A DNA stretch of 46,063 nucleotides from Dicyema japonicum (GCA_011109175.1 RDEW01000064.1:74653-120715), one strand, 5' to 3'; counted from the stretch's first letter, positions 33,170 through 44,097 are shown. The notes: generated from the letters alone by a model not told the origin. Translations and numbers: made by a program.

Positions 33170-34330
33170 CCTCATGCCGCAAGTCTTGCAAATTCTAGCA
33201 CTCTTCTCTGCGCTCTCAGACCCCTCTTATCATTTATTCTGTGCTGCAACATACGACTAATGATGGCATCTTTTTTTAGGAAGTTTTGCTTCCTTTTCTC
33301 TGCTGCATCTCTAATTGACATTACTAGCAAATTTTCATCTTCATATAGCTTCTCGTTGAGTCTTTAGTGTAAGGCAATCTTGATCCTGCTCTCATCTTTT
33401 TTTCAAGAAGCAAGATAAAAAGCTCTTTGTATGCAGTGTAATACCATCCTTCCATTCCATAAAGGAAGTAGCACGTCGTCTCCGTATATCAGAGATTTTG
33501 TACTTGGTGTAGTCTGGGACGGGTAGCCGGCCACTAGAACGTTAATTAATAGAGGGCTCAAAATTGATCCTTGTGGTACTCCTCTCTTGAATAACATCAT
33601 ATTTGAAAATTAGCGTCCGCATCTAACATAGGATTTTCTTCCTACTTTTACCAAATTCACGAGTTCCTTTGGGTTTCCTGTCCGAAATAATTGATCGATT
33701 ATGGCTCTGTGCTTAACACTGTCAAATGCTTTTGATATGTCGAGACATATGACATTCAGGAAACATTTGGATTCTCTGGCTTTCATAACTTGGAGTTGAG
33801 ATGATATAACCAATCACCGGCTGACCGTCCTGGGCGAAAACCAAATTGATCATTTCTGAAGTAGTCTTTTTTTCAGCTGATTTGTAAGCCTCCAGAAAAC
33901 AATTTTTTCTATAATTTTCGAAATTGACCGAATCAGTTTGATAGGGCAATAATTGAAGTATCATTCTTCGATCTTTTTGTCTTACCTACCATCCGTACAT
34001 TAATCTTCTTCAATCGTGTGGAGCATGACCAATTTTTATGCATGCGTTTAACAAATCTTTGAGAACAGATTAAAATTTCCTGGTCTTCTTTGAACATCCT
34101 ATCTTTGATGAAATCACTGCCCGGAGGTTTTTTCTATACAGCTCTTATTGCTATCTTCATCTCTTCTAGAGAGATATCTATATTGCTGTTAGTCTCCAAG
34201 ATTCTTTAGGGGGATCATTGGGATCTTATCCGGTCCGTTAGAACAGGTTTTTTAATGGCTTCAATGGTGATTTTAGTTTCTTTATACCGCAATATTTCCA
34301 CTTTTTGAACAATTAAATGTCTGGTGTAGC
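33170..34330 (-). pseudogene. LINE family D reverse-transcriptase pseudogene
   Basis: The minus strand shows, in several frames: LEEMKIAIRAV with PPGSDFIKDRMF (start of the RT), PIKLIRSISKIIEKIV, GFRPGRSAGDW, CLDISKAFDSVKHRAIIDQL (motif A), KRGVPQGSILSPLLINVLV, and IYGDDVLL in place of YADD. It ends with the post-RT helices. It is distinct from families A and B in its motifs (SISKIIEKIV, FDSVKH). Stops and frameshifts throughout; no endonuclease seen. Confidence 0.7.
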
Positions 34331-34939
34331 CTCCAACAAAAACATTCCGACCTATGCTTGCTTTAAATTATTCAAATTTTTAAAAATATTTAAAAAAATA
34401 GGAAAAATCAAATAAAATGACAAATTTAAGAGTGGCATATTTGAGAGTTTACTGTATTATAAATTTCACGTAAATTTAATCCGTCGTATTCAAAAGACGT
34501 TGGAGAGTATGTTTGGTTGAGTTAAATACGAAGTATCCACTATCGAGAACGTTTTTGCAGTAACCAATCACTTGGTTGAACTAAAAACTCAGTTGAGAAC
34601 GGTGGCGAAGAGAAAACATAGAATTATCGGATTTCAGCTCCCCCAAGAAGAGAAAGGTCAAAGTAGAAAAAGCGAGTAATAATGATAATTTAATTGGGTC
34701 GATTGTATATTAAAAAAATCTGCGAGCGATACCTTTTTTATAATCAGAATAAAATATCCTCAGTACTAAATAATCCATGCTCTTTATCAGTATTTGCGAA
34801 AACTAAATTCGGGACTAACTGAGTATTCCCGATGCTATGAACCAATTAATTTATACTAAAAAAATAGCAACTGATAAATAATCAGTAAAACACCAAATAA
34901 ACCCATATTTAGAAAATAAAACTAAGTGTAACATCGATC
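34331..34939. other. AT-rich stretch with a repeated block
   Basis: No gene. At 34912-34980 a ~70-bp block ('AAAACTAAGTGTAACA', 'ATGATTTCACGTTTGTTAG') recurs at 43804-43875; its nature is unknown. Confidence 0.5.
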
Positions 34940-35640
34940 GTATGATTTCACGTTTGTTAGAAGCTTAAACTTTGGATAACAAATTTCTTAAGTGGACGAA
35001 AAGGACGTGTATGCCTCGGAAGACTAAAATCAGTCTTCGTCTTCTCCCAAACGGTGTCTCCCCAAGGATCTCTTTTATCCCTTGCCTTATTTATTTTATA
35101 TCTGGCAGACCTCCCGACACCGGAATCCAATAACGATGTTCTACTCATATATGCGGACGACACTGTTTTGGCCTCGCGTGATCGGGATATCCAAAATGCT
35201 ACAGATAGATTACAAATTAACCTGGACCGACTCAACGCCTGGGTAATGAAGAACGACTCACAATGAATTCCAGAAAGTCGCTCACGTCTATGTCTACTTC
35301 GGACAAAAGGTTGGGGAAGATGACTGTCAAGTTAAAATTGGACAACATTGAAATCCCCTTCAACAAATGCCAGAAGATCCTGGGCGTGACACTGGATACA
35401 CACTTATGTTTGTCACCACACATGTTAAACATTGTTCTAAAGTGCGAGAAGAGGATCAATGTATTAAAATGTTTATTGGGGATATGGAAGACAGGTCTTG
35501 ATGAACATTTACAAGCAATACATCGAACCATGATTCTCGTACACGTGTGCTTCGTTGGGACCTTCATTATCATGGACAGACATTAAGAAAATTGAGGACG
35601 TTCAAAAGAAGGCTTTCAGAATGAGATCCAATAAACATGA
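34940..35640 (+). pseudogene. LINE family B, RT fragment
   Basis: Encodes VSPQGSLLSLALFILYLADL, IYADDTVLASRDRDIQNAT (catalytic motif) and, in other frames, KCQKILGVTLDTH, YKQYIEP-like, and KIEDVQKKAFRM. It stops there without the tail. The motifs are very close to LINE B at 7319-9400 and 17990-18620. Confidence 0.75.
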
Positions 35641-36720
35641 TAATTTTATTCTATCAGAGATGATTAATTTAATTTATGTGAGCGATGAAGTGACAAATTT
35701 ATAAAAAATAACTTTATTAAAGAAATTTTATTTTTTTAAGAAAATGAATTCTAAAGACAACAGTAACACTAAATAAACTAATCAAGTGATCCTAGCAGGT
35801 CCAAAATAGACTTCAGCTTGGATCCTCCCTCATGTCTACGCAAGTCTACGAATAACTGGTTCCTTGTAGTCTCAACGACACGTTCCTCGGTTCTTACTTA
35901 TTAAGGTTTTGAGAGCCATTGGAGACTGCGAATTTCTATAAGTTCATCTATTCGTAATTTTGGAAGTCATTTTTTTGCAAGCCTCGATTTTCATGGAATT
36001 TGTCCAAGAGCTAGACGGGCCTATGAAGCATACCATATGAAATGAATGGTTTGACGTAATGCTCGTATAATGTTTTCGACTCGACGTGAGTAACGCGTGC
36101 GCATTTTGAATGTGACTCACAGAAATTTACCGGTGTTGCCAAATGGGATTTATGGTTTTCTAATATGAAGAATATCAACGACAAGTTTTTGGAAAGAAAA
36201 TCCAGAAAAGAAAATTTCTAAACTTTATGAGAACCTTATTCTTCCCAATACCTTTACTATTCAAAAAACCAAGGAAAAAGGATTGATATGTTATGGATAT
36301 AAGAAATCTGAGAAAGGCGAGCTAACATAGGTTTTTATTATTATCAAGCACAGAATCAAGATATTGAGAAAATAATCATTTTATGAAGAAAAGAATGCAC
36401 TCAGGAATGATAATTGTGCTTTTAAGAAAATTGTGGAGAGTCTATTCTAACCCTACCAATGAGGACCAGAGAACTGAGTTTGGATTTGAAAATGACAAAT
36501 ACCTCTTGATTTAGTTGACGGTGTGGGAATGGATAAAATTTAAAGTCGCTCAATATCATTGGAAGGCAGATTACTAAAGTAGAATACTCTCTCTTAATAA
36601 ACCAAAATGGAAAAGTTTGTTCAACAGTTTAATTTATGTAAAGAAAGGGTATGATCGGTGGACCATATCTTTCTCTATAATGTTTATACTGTTCTAGCCT
36701 CAACGTGGATTGGGGGGTTT
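35641..36720. other. Stretch without a recognised gene
   Basis: No frame of interest. At 35785 'CAAGTGATCCTAGCAGG' resembles the start of a LINE B tail. The rest is unassigned. Confidence 0.4.
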
Positions 36721-36859
36721 TAAATAGACAAATTAGCTAATGGAAAGTTATTCTAAATTTGAACGGGGACAGCTTGTTCCAATTTCTTATAAAATTGAAT
36801 GTATGTTGTATCAGTTCATGACTTATTTGAAACGAAAGATTAACATTTGTCTCAGAAAG

Positions 36860-37345
36860 AATGGAATCCTGTGGTTCCTTGAATCTAGAAAAACACACAT
36901 TGGCACAATCGATAGACCGTTGCGGCTTTTTCATTGGAGGAAACGTGGTCTTCTGCGAATGGATGGGAAAAGTGCCTTTGATTTGCTATAGCTGCCAACA
37001 AATTGGACACTTTGCATACAAATGTAATGAGAAGAAGAATTGTATACGATGTAGGACGTTCAAAAGAACTTCAAAAGAAGGCTTTCAGAATGACGGAGCT
37101 GTGGTCTTGTGGGAGACACAGAACTGGACCGACTACTCTGGAGGCTCTCATTAAACAAAACTCCGGCATGCGGGAAGGTGGCCCTGCAAATACAGTCAGC
37201 CGCCCTGTACGAGCTTGTGTGGGTACGAGGAGGAGCATCGAAAAAGAATAAGGATTTTGGCGGAGCGCATCAGGATCACGTGATAGTTAGTTTTGGTTTT
37301 ACCGTGGTCTTGGGTGTTAAATAAAAAAATAAATAAAGCATAGCA
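36860..37345 (+). pseudogene. LINE B chimera: ORF1 zinc-knuckle piece fused to the 3' end
   Basis: 36905-37050 encodes a Gag-like ORF1 piece (IGGNVVFCEWMGKVPL, then ICYSCQQIGHFAYKC, a C-x2-C-x4-H-x4-C knuckle). At about 37050 it passes straight into the protein end of the LINE B type (VGRSKELQKKAFRM, TLEALIKQNSGM, SRPVRACVGT) and the tail 'AGGATCACGTGATAGTTAG', 'TTTTACCGTGGTCTTGGG', (TAAA)n at 37320-37340. So ORF2 is deleted. Confidence 0.7.
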
Positions 37346-38450
37346 ACTTTTCTCGTCCTACGGGAACTGCAATTGTTAAATCTTTCACGGAGGAAGACAA
37401 GAGCTAAATCCGCAATCAGAATTCCTATAACGATGACAAACCCAGAACCCATAACCAAGAAGGATGAGCCTGTTTGTGAATGCGATACGAAATCGACCGA
37501 CACCTCTAGGAGTCACTCAGACAACCTGGCTGTATACATCTCAGTCTACTTTACTATGAGTTCGATTAAGATCGCTAACGTATTGTCCACTTACGACAAA
37601 TCAAGTTAATGAGCGACAAAGGCTCGTGCACTTTCCATTTCGGATTCTGCAGCAACTCTAACAAGATGGCTTTTTATAGAGGCCGTGAACGATACTTGTC
37701 CTTCGGACCGGACAATCACCGGTTCAGAGTGATAACCTCGAGGCCATCAGAAATTGTAGTAAAACCTACACATTTGGATTTTAAAAAGCGATTTTCTGGA
37801 CTACCTACAAGCGATGGTTTCATCAACTACAAAGTCTTGAATGTTAAGAGGAGAACATACATTGCCAATGGTCAAGGCGTCAGTCGGAAACAAATTAGAG
37901 GCCACATCAATAGACAGTTGAGGCTTTTTCATTGGAAGAAACGTGGTCACTTACGAATGGATGCGAAGAGTGCCTTTGATTTGCTATAGCTGCCAACAAA
38001 TCGGACACTTTGCATACAAATGCAATGAGAGGAAGAAGTTTTTCCGATGTCCAGGGGAAAACGATATTTTTGAACCAACATAGATCCGAGATCGAAAACA
38101 AACTGTGTCAACTGTTTCTAAACACGTGGCATATATGGAGGATGCCCAGTGATATTAGAAGCTAAACGAAAATTTGATACTTGCAACAATTAAATGGAAT
38201 CAAGAAAGAAGGAAAAGACCAAAGTTGAATGCAACAGGGAAACATCACATAAAGTGAACACGGCCTCAGAGCCAAAGATACCGACTGAGAGAAATATAAG
38301 AACTCTCGTCTCCGGCTTTGCATGCACGAGAATCGGTCTTGCATACCCGAAGTAGCATGCCTGAAAAAATAATTAAAGAAATAGAAGATATAATTTCAAG
38401 ACTAAAGGAACTCATTAAATTTTTGGAGTGCATTTAAATAAGATGGCGGA
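37346..38450 (+). pseudogene. LINE ORF1 (Gag-like with zinc knuckle), degenerate
   Basis: Several adjoining frames form an ORF1-like protein: a charged, Ser/Thr-rich N-part (37373-37600), a middle frame (37609-37989: TSRPSEIVVKPTHLDFKKRF …) and, in another frame at 37925-38060, the same EWMRRVPL / ICYSCQQIGHFAYKC knuckle as in the preceding fragment. About 37910-38030 is nearly identical to 36900-37020. Such ORF1 proteins bind the LINE RNA. Frameshifts and stops make it inactive. Confidence 0.6.
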
Positions 38451-39480
38451 CCGGGCGAAAGAGAGCCTTGGCCACCTAATAAAACAATTGGGAAGAGGTC
38501 CTAAGATATTGTTGGTGATTTCCAAATCTCTAAAAAAAAGCATCCGTATCTAATACTACTTATGACATCCTCCAGGATTGACTTCTTGGTAGTCAACGAG
38601 ACCAAGATAAAAAAGACCAATACTACTACAAAGTAGAAATATAACTCGATAGAAATGCCACTGCTGGTACGGGAAGCTCCCTCTTCTCCGTGATGACTTA
38701 CTGGTACGGAACTCGAAAATCGTCTAGCTTCATAATACGAATTAGTGTTATTGTATTACGTTGATGCGGTTCGTGGATAAATATCGGGGGTCTGAATCGA
38801 AGGATATAAAAAAACTCTATACTGGTGTGCGACCTAAATGCCAAGAACGTGAGTTACGGATACTACGAAACCAATGGTGACGGACGAAAACTGAAAATCT
38901 TTGCAGAGAAGCTGGCCTATAGGTCGAGACATCAGATGAGCCTATCCAACTATCTCACCATGATGAGAAATGCTTGGTTCGTACTTTATGTCACCGCTAT
39001 TGTACACCAAAGTGAAAAAACCAAGAATTATGCCGGATATAGATAGTGACTATATACCACAAGAGGTGGTCTAAACCTAGTACCAGATGTCATCGAAGAT
39101 ATTTTTATAAAATACGACATATCACATATCGACTTGGAACACTACCGAAATCATCTTACAAAAACCTTCAAACGTGGACGAAGTATCCCAAATTAAATTA
39201 AAAATATGAACCGGCATCTTACAAACATCATAGTAACTTACAACTAAGAAGATATTCTCTAATGGAAATCGTAAGAAAAGAATTGACATTTCACCTAAGC
39301 ATGAGTCACATTACAAGACGAAGGAACATTTTACAAAACAAAGGGACATATTATAGAACAAGGGAACCTATTGAAAAGCATAGTAACCCAAATGGGCGAA
39401 ATCTCTGGATATTTTCCACGTTGGACCAGTCCCACTTCACTTGACTCAACATTCGATTTGGAGTCTACAAGACTATGTTA
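38451..39480 (+). pseudogene. LINE ORF2 endonuclease fragment
   Basis: Follows ORF1 as expected for a LINE. IDFLVVNETKI (38576-38610) is the ETK motif of the APE endonuclease and VCDLNAKNVSYGYYETNGDG (38825-38885) the GDLNAKxxxWG motif, with Gly replaced by Cys. Downstream the sequence decays into short frames; the RT is not reached. The Jockey-type motif order fits family B. Confidence 0.6.
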
Positions 39481-39944
39481 CAAACATTATTGGTTCCTAC
39501 AGAAGAGATGGGAATAGTTGAGAAAGACATATGGGGAATAAACCTACTGTAGAATAACTAACTGCCGAAAGACATACTAGATTTGGAGTTAATAGGTTAT
39601 AGACATACGTTAATAATGAAAAACTGGGGTATGTGTGGACTTTCCAGGCCATTATGGCGAGAACTAGATAAAAACTTTTAATTACCTTCTGTTTACAGTT
39701 GTTATGATTATGGTTTATGGTTTTTTTAAAGTGAGGTTTTGAACGTTTGACTTTGTGCATTTTCAATCCTTTTGATAATGTAGAAATTGTTCAATTCTTT
39801 TAGTTATCATGGAAATACATTATGATCCCCCGATTCATATAATTACTCATGTAACTTCATGTTGTGGAGTGATAAGTTTGACAAAAATGGCATCCATGAC
39901 AACTAAAATTAAAAAAATGAAATTTATATTGAGCCACATGGTGC
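39481..39944. other. Stretch without a recognised gene
   Basis: AT-rich, with no feature I can support. Confidence 0.4.
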
Positions 39945-40715
39945 CATGTTGTAATTCGTGGCTAATTGGTTAAAGTTTATTGATTGTTTCTCTGTTCCTT
40001 TTCTCTCTTCCTTTTAGAGTAGTTTCATGTGATCCACATGTCTAGGTGTCGCCCAGTTCCTGTCTGGCACTAAAAAAGATCATTTGTTATTCCTCACTCA
40101 ACAGGAGGGGTTTTCACTACTGCAAGTATGGAATATTTTCCCTTTATGCTGATTCCGGTTAAACTCTGTTTCTGTAGAAGTGGAAACTAGGTACACTTAA
40201 TTAATTGTTTACGTTAATTTCTCTCTCGGGGTATCCGGTGTTAATAAATTAAATCAATTTCGAAAAATGGCAAAGCCATCACGTCATTTTTTGTTCACCC
40301 TTCCGATTCCCCAAAAGACGTCCTGATAAAATCAGACGTGCTCGGGTCAATAACGCCAGACATTTTACTTTTCCATGGACATCCATTTTATATATTTTTA
40401 TTCTCCAGTTTTATATTTTCTACTTTTTTGTGCATCTTTGTCTAACATTAATACTTTAGCCTTATTTGGATATTATCGAGAAGCATCATAGCTTCTTTGA
40501 AATAGGTGCTTTTACTGTCCAGGGTTCAAGCACGTGAGACGTCTCAACGGAGATCAGCTGGAAGGAGAACCACAATGCTACGGTACTTACTCCTTTTCGA
40601 ATCTTCAGCACTACTATCTGCGGAACCCACGCACAATGATGACTCTAGCGAGATTGCGTTTGAGAAATTATCCGTGAACGTTGAATCCTAAGAAAAACAT
40701 CTCAATTGGCTCTGT
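39945..40715 (+). repeat. Long interspersed repeat, copy 2 (S2a plus extension)
   Basis: Better preserved copy of 1-765, in the same orientation. S2a occupies about 39945-40255; the extension runs to about 40713, after which the two loci differ. Small indels separate them (for example 'CTCGGGTCAATAACG' here, 'CTCAATAACG' there). Confidence 0.8.
40575..40691 (+). CDS. Small open frame with signal-peptide-like start, inside the repeat
   Basis: 38 codons from ATG 40575: MLRYLLLFESSALLSA followed by a polar acidic part (EPTHNDDSSE) and a stop at 40689. The start looks like a signal peptide with a possible cleavage after the Ala. The other repeat copy (near 622-735) has a TAA at the Ser equivalent. 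It could be the first exon of a gene that continues through a mini-intron, but I cannot identify one. No family is recognised and a chance frame is possible. Confidence 0.3.
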   Translation: MLRYLLLFESSALLSAEPTHNDDSSEIAFEKLSVNVES

Positions 40716-41028
40716 TGTATTTGGTTATTTATAGTTCTCGAATACTAGCGATGTCTCCTAAGCATTCAATGGGAATCCTTTGATTTTGAATACAAAAAGT
40801 TGATGCAGATGCCACATTACAAATCAGATTTTCCAGAGAAAAAACCTTGATCTTGTTTGCGGGTATCCCATAATCACGATATAGGAAAAAAAGTTGAAAT
40901 TGCAGAATCCCTTGACTACTTAAGTGAAAAAAAAGAAAAGAGCTACTTGGAAGACGATAATTAACGAAATTATTATGTAACGTGCTTGGGAGTATTTAAA
41001 AAAAGAAACAACAAGAAAATTAAAACAG
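40716..41028. other. 3' flank of the membrane-protein gene, AT-rich
   Basis: No gene. It lies downstream of the stop of the minus-strand gene at 41029. Confidence 0.4.
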
Positions 41029-42004
41029 TTATAGAATATGAACATATACCATTTGTCTTATCATACTTCGTCGTTTAATAACAAATGCGATGACTCCGAT
41101 GATTGTAAATGTTAAAACGGTGAGTATAGATCCTATAATTATATGAATTTTTGAATGATTATTAATTGTATTTTTTCCAGGAGTTACTTTTTCAAAACAC
41201 TTTAACTCTAAAATTCTTAAATATCAAACCTTTTCCAGTATAACGGAAATTATAATCATCCCGATGAATTTGTGCCTTAAATTGTGAAAACATAGCATAT
41301 ATTTCATCAGAAAATTTATTGAGAGACAATTCAAAGTAACATGAATTTTCAACATCAATCAATTTGGTCTTTTTAAGACTCAAGACACATTATAGATTTT
41401 ATTGACGATTAACTGAATTTTAGACATATAATATTTGTCTTGAGACAAAATAAATGTAAGAAGTATTTCAAAAATTCCCCCTTCAAGAGATAACTCAACA
41501 CTATTGTTATCAAAATTAATCTTCGTTTCCACATGATCGAATAAAATTAATAAATCATTAATCTAATATTAAAATATACAACTTACTATTTTAACACTAC
41601 GTTTATGAAAAATTATGATTTTGAAATGCCCACTTAATATAGCTTTCAGTCGATTTTCCGCAATAAAATACCAATTTCGAACTTTTGGATTGTTAGATGG
41701 ATCACAGTCATGTGCTGAATTAAATTATATAAAACCTTTTCCAATTAAAGGTGAATATGATTGATTAGTGTAGAATTCTATCACCAAAGAATATAATGTG
41801 AGAGTATTTCCTTTCTCAAAATTTATGGATATATATCCGCATCTGTAATAATTTCCTTGTTTAATATCCTGAACATATGTTGTATTTGTATAGATTCGAT
41901 TATCTTTATGTGTTAAATATTAAACTATTAAAATTTACTGACATTATGTGTTTATAGTCTAAATTCGTGATTGAGAACAAAATCATTAATAATAACATAA
42001 ACAT
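41029..42004 (-). CDS. Unrecognised type I membrane protein with five mini-introns
   Basis: Six exons joined by GT-AG introns at 41904-41925 (22 nt), 41715-41735 (21), 41563-41586 (24), 41369-41388 (20) and 41208-41229 (22) leave 867 nt: 288 codons and a TAA. Every unspliced frame has stops, and four introns are not multiples of three. The product begins with a strong signal peptide (MFMLLLMILFSI). An ectodomain of about 230 residues follows, with Cys in YYRCGY, AHDCDP, NSCYF and ELKCFE and possible N-glycosylation sites (NTT, NQS, NNS). A single transmembrane helix near the C-terminus (IHIIIGSILTVLTFTIIGVI) is followed by a basic tail (KRRSMIRQM). I know no family with this sequence. The intact frame across six exons argues for a live gene, probably a cell-surface protein. 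The 20-nt intron is the least certain junction. Confidence 0.72.
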
Positions 42005-42120
42005 GTAAAGTGAACACGTCGATGTGTATAATTTAGGTCACTTGTTATATTGATGAATTTATTTTTAATAATTAAAAAAATGATATATATATTAATTTTA
42101 TAATTATAATAATCTAATTT

Positions 42121-42440
42121 TCGGGTGGCATAGTGGTTAGGTGTCGGGCTTAAGTGGCATAGGCTACGAGTTCGAATTTCGCTCCTGTTCACCTGGTGGA
42201 AGGTTCCACGCATATACGATGCAGAATGGGTTTGACGAGTGACGCCGTCATCAGTGGATACTGACTGCGGAACTGGATTGTCTAGAAAGGACACTAACAC
42301 TAGAAAAAGAAAAAAAAGATAAGATCATTCCGTGGTTCTACGATAAGTTAAAATTAACTGTTCTTTACTTAAATAAAGTGTGTGTCCTACCTATGCGCAG
42401 CTATAAATATTATGGCTCTCGTGAAAAGGCTTTAAAAAAA
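42121..42440 (+). repeat. SINE S1, full-length tRNA-derived copy
   Basis: The head has pol III promoter boxes like a tRNA: A box TGGCATAGTGG (42127-42137) and B box GAGTTCGAATTTC (42168-42180). Then come an unrelated body ('GAAGGTTCCACGCAT', 'GACGCCGTCATCAGTGG', 'AAATAAAGTGTGTGTCC') and a 3' tail (42400-42426) identical over 27 bases to the LINE at 28692-28718, ending in A-rich sequence. Other copies: 16455, 29885, and minus-strand 17575 and 26690. It sits about 115 bp upstream of the start of the membrane-protein gene. Confidence 0.9.
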
Positions 42441-42599
42441 TAATCTAATTTTCATTAATTCATTAATCAAAAAAGTCTAAAATTATAATTGACCCTTTGA
42501 CCCTTTGATAACATTTTCTCAACATGTGAAGAACGTTTTGATAAAGGATCTCAGAAAACTAAATATAATCAAACCGCCCTTGAAGTCCGAGTCGTGACA

Positions 42600-42780
42600 G
42601 GTATGCGCCCTTGTCGTGTTCAATCAACTCCTAAAACCGACGATTGAGTATGCTTGTGCCTCATGGGCCTATAGAGCTTCGATATCAAATTCACTCAAGA
42701 TCAATTCCCTATTTGACTGAATAGCACGTCTAAAAACCTCTAGATCCTTTTGAGGAGTACCGGGATTACTTCATTAGTTG
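42600..42780 (+). pseudogene. LINE family B fragment
   Basis: The plus strand encodes VFNQLLKPTIEYACASWAYR, the post-RT 'YKQ(Y/F)IxPxxxYACASW' segment of family B, then ISNSLKINSLFD. 'ACCGGGATTACTTCATTAG' resembles the end of the protein and the tail. No more of the element is present. Confidence 0.6.
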
Positions 42781-42781
42781 G

Positions 42782-43090
42782 TTTACGTGGCTAATTGGTT
42801 GAAGTTTCTGTTTTGCTCGTCTGTTCCTTTTCTCTCTTCCTAATAGAGTGGAGTCATGTGATCCACCTGTCTGGGTGGCGTCCAGTGCCAGGCCGGCACG
42901 AAAAAGGATCATTTGCTCTTTTCTACTCCACTGGATGGGTTTCCACACCTGCAACTATGGACGTCTTTTATCCGTTATGCTGATTTCGGGTAGACTCTGT
43001 TTCTGTAGAAGTGGAAAATCGATACACTTAATTGTTGTTTACTTTAATTTCTTTTTCGATGTATCCGTGGTTGACAATTAAATAAAATAA
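42782..43090 (+). repeat. SINE-like S2a copy
   Basis: About 300 bp similar to 1-300 and 39945-40255: 'CGTGGCTAATTGGTTGAAG', 'CTGTTCCTTTTCTCTCTTCC', 'TCATGTGATCCACCTGTCT', 'TTTCTGTAGAAGTGGA', and a 3' AAATAAAATAAATAAA. In this copy the extension is absent, so S2a is a separate unit. Confidence 0.8.
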
Positions 43091-43134
43091 ATAAATCAAA
43101 AATTCCATGATGTACTCTCTAAAGCGTCATTTAC

Positions 43135-43400
43135 ATTGAAGCTACGTGGTGTCAAGTGATGCTATTTGCTAATTGGTTAAAAATTTATTTTCTTTCCTTC
43201 TGATAACTTCATTGGATCCACCTTACCAAAGAGACGCCGAATGCTTGGCCGTCATTCAGAAGGTTCTTACTATTTTTTTCCCTTGGAGATAATTTCGTTA
43301 CCTCGAGACGACTTTTAGAATTGCTGAAACGTGTCAGGATCAATTAGCTATTTTGGTTTTGCCCTCAGCTTTTAGATAATTTTTATTTTTTATTTATTTA
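43135..43400 (+). repeat. SINE-like S2b copy with LINE B-like tail
   Basis: The head 'GCTACGTGGTGTCAAGTGA' and 'GCTAATTGGTTAA' resembles S2a. The body 'GACGCCGAATGCTTGGCC' with 'TTTCGTTACCTCGAGACGA' is shared with 1145, 7025 and 32935. The tail 'CAGGATCAATTAGC', 'TTTTGGTTTTGCCCTCAG' resembles the LINE B tail. The TTTATTTTTTATTTATTTA end is reversed in strand bias. Confidence 0.6.
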
Positions 43401-44095
43401 AGAATTTATTGGTTTTTCCTGATCAAATGTTCACATTAAGTCCTTATTTAAGTGGCTAATTCTTGGCCGAACATGATATATTCAATTAATTTTTCACGTA
43501 AAAGTATCCCTAACGTAGTAGTGAGAGAATAAAATCTCAAAAACGTAATCCACGTTTAAAGAGTTTCACCAATCTTTAAGAATTATTTTCGATGATTTTT
43601 AACTTTGTAGACAAATCAATTGTTTCTAAAAGTTTTCCTCCCCTATGGCTTTGAAAACCTATTGCGGTTGTTTTCAATAAAACACGTAAATTTTGACATA
43701 TTTATTTCTGATAATCTTCCTGGTAGCTTATAAACTATGAACGCATTGTATAACTTCAGTAAATTAATCTTGTTATGGGCATATAAAGAAGACAATAATT
43801 CGAAAATAAAACTAAGTGTAACAATGATCAGATGATTTCGCGTTTGTTAGGAGCTGTAAACTGGATAATAATTGCATTGATAGAGGCTCAGTCTTATTTT
43901 ATTATCCGAAAGTCCGATTCTTTAGAGTGTGTACATAGAGAATAGTACTTGTTTGCCAGTCGCTATCAGTTTCAGAAATAACAATTTAAGAATAAACTTT
44001 TCGTAATTATAACAAAATTTGTACAACATGACCTAAAAATATAGCTCCTGATAACCAAACACTTGCATTTTTTATGACATTTTCGATTGAATAGT
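43401..44095. other. Stretch without a recognised gene
   Basis: AT-rich. Bases 43804-43875 repeat the block at 34912-34980. Confidence 0.4.
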
Positions 44096-44097
44096 CT

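Noticed and set aside
40573-40713. A mini-intron after the 38-codon frame in the long repeat
   Set aside because: The only GT…AG candidate nearby is 19 nt and leads to no recognisable continuation.
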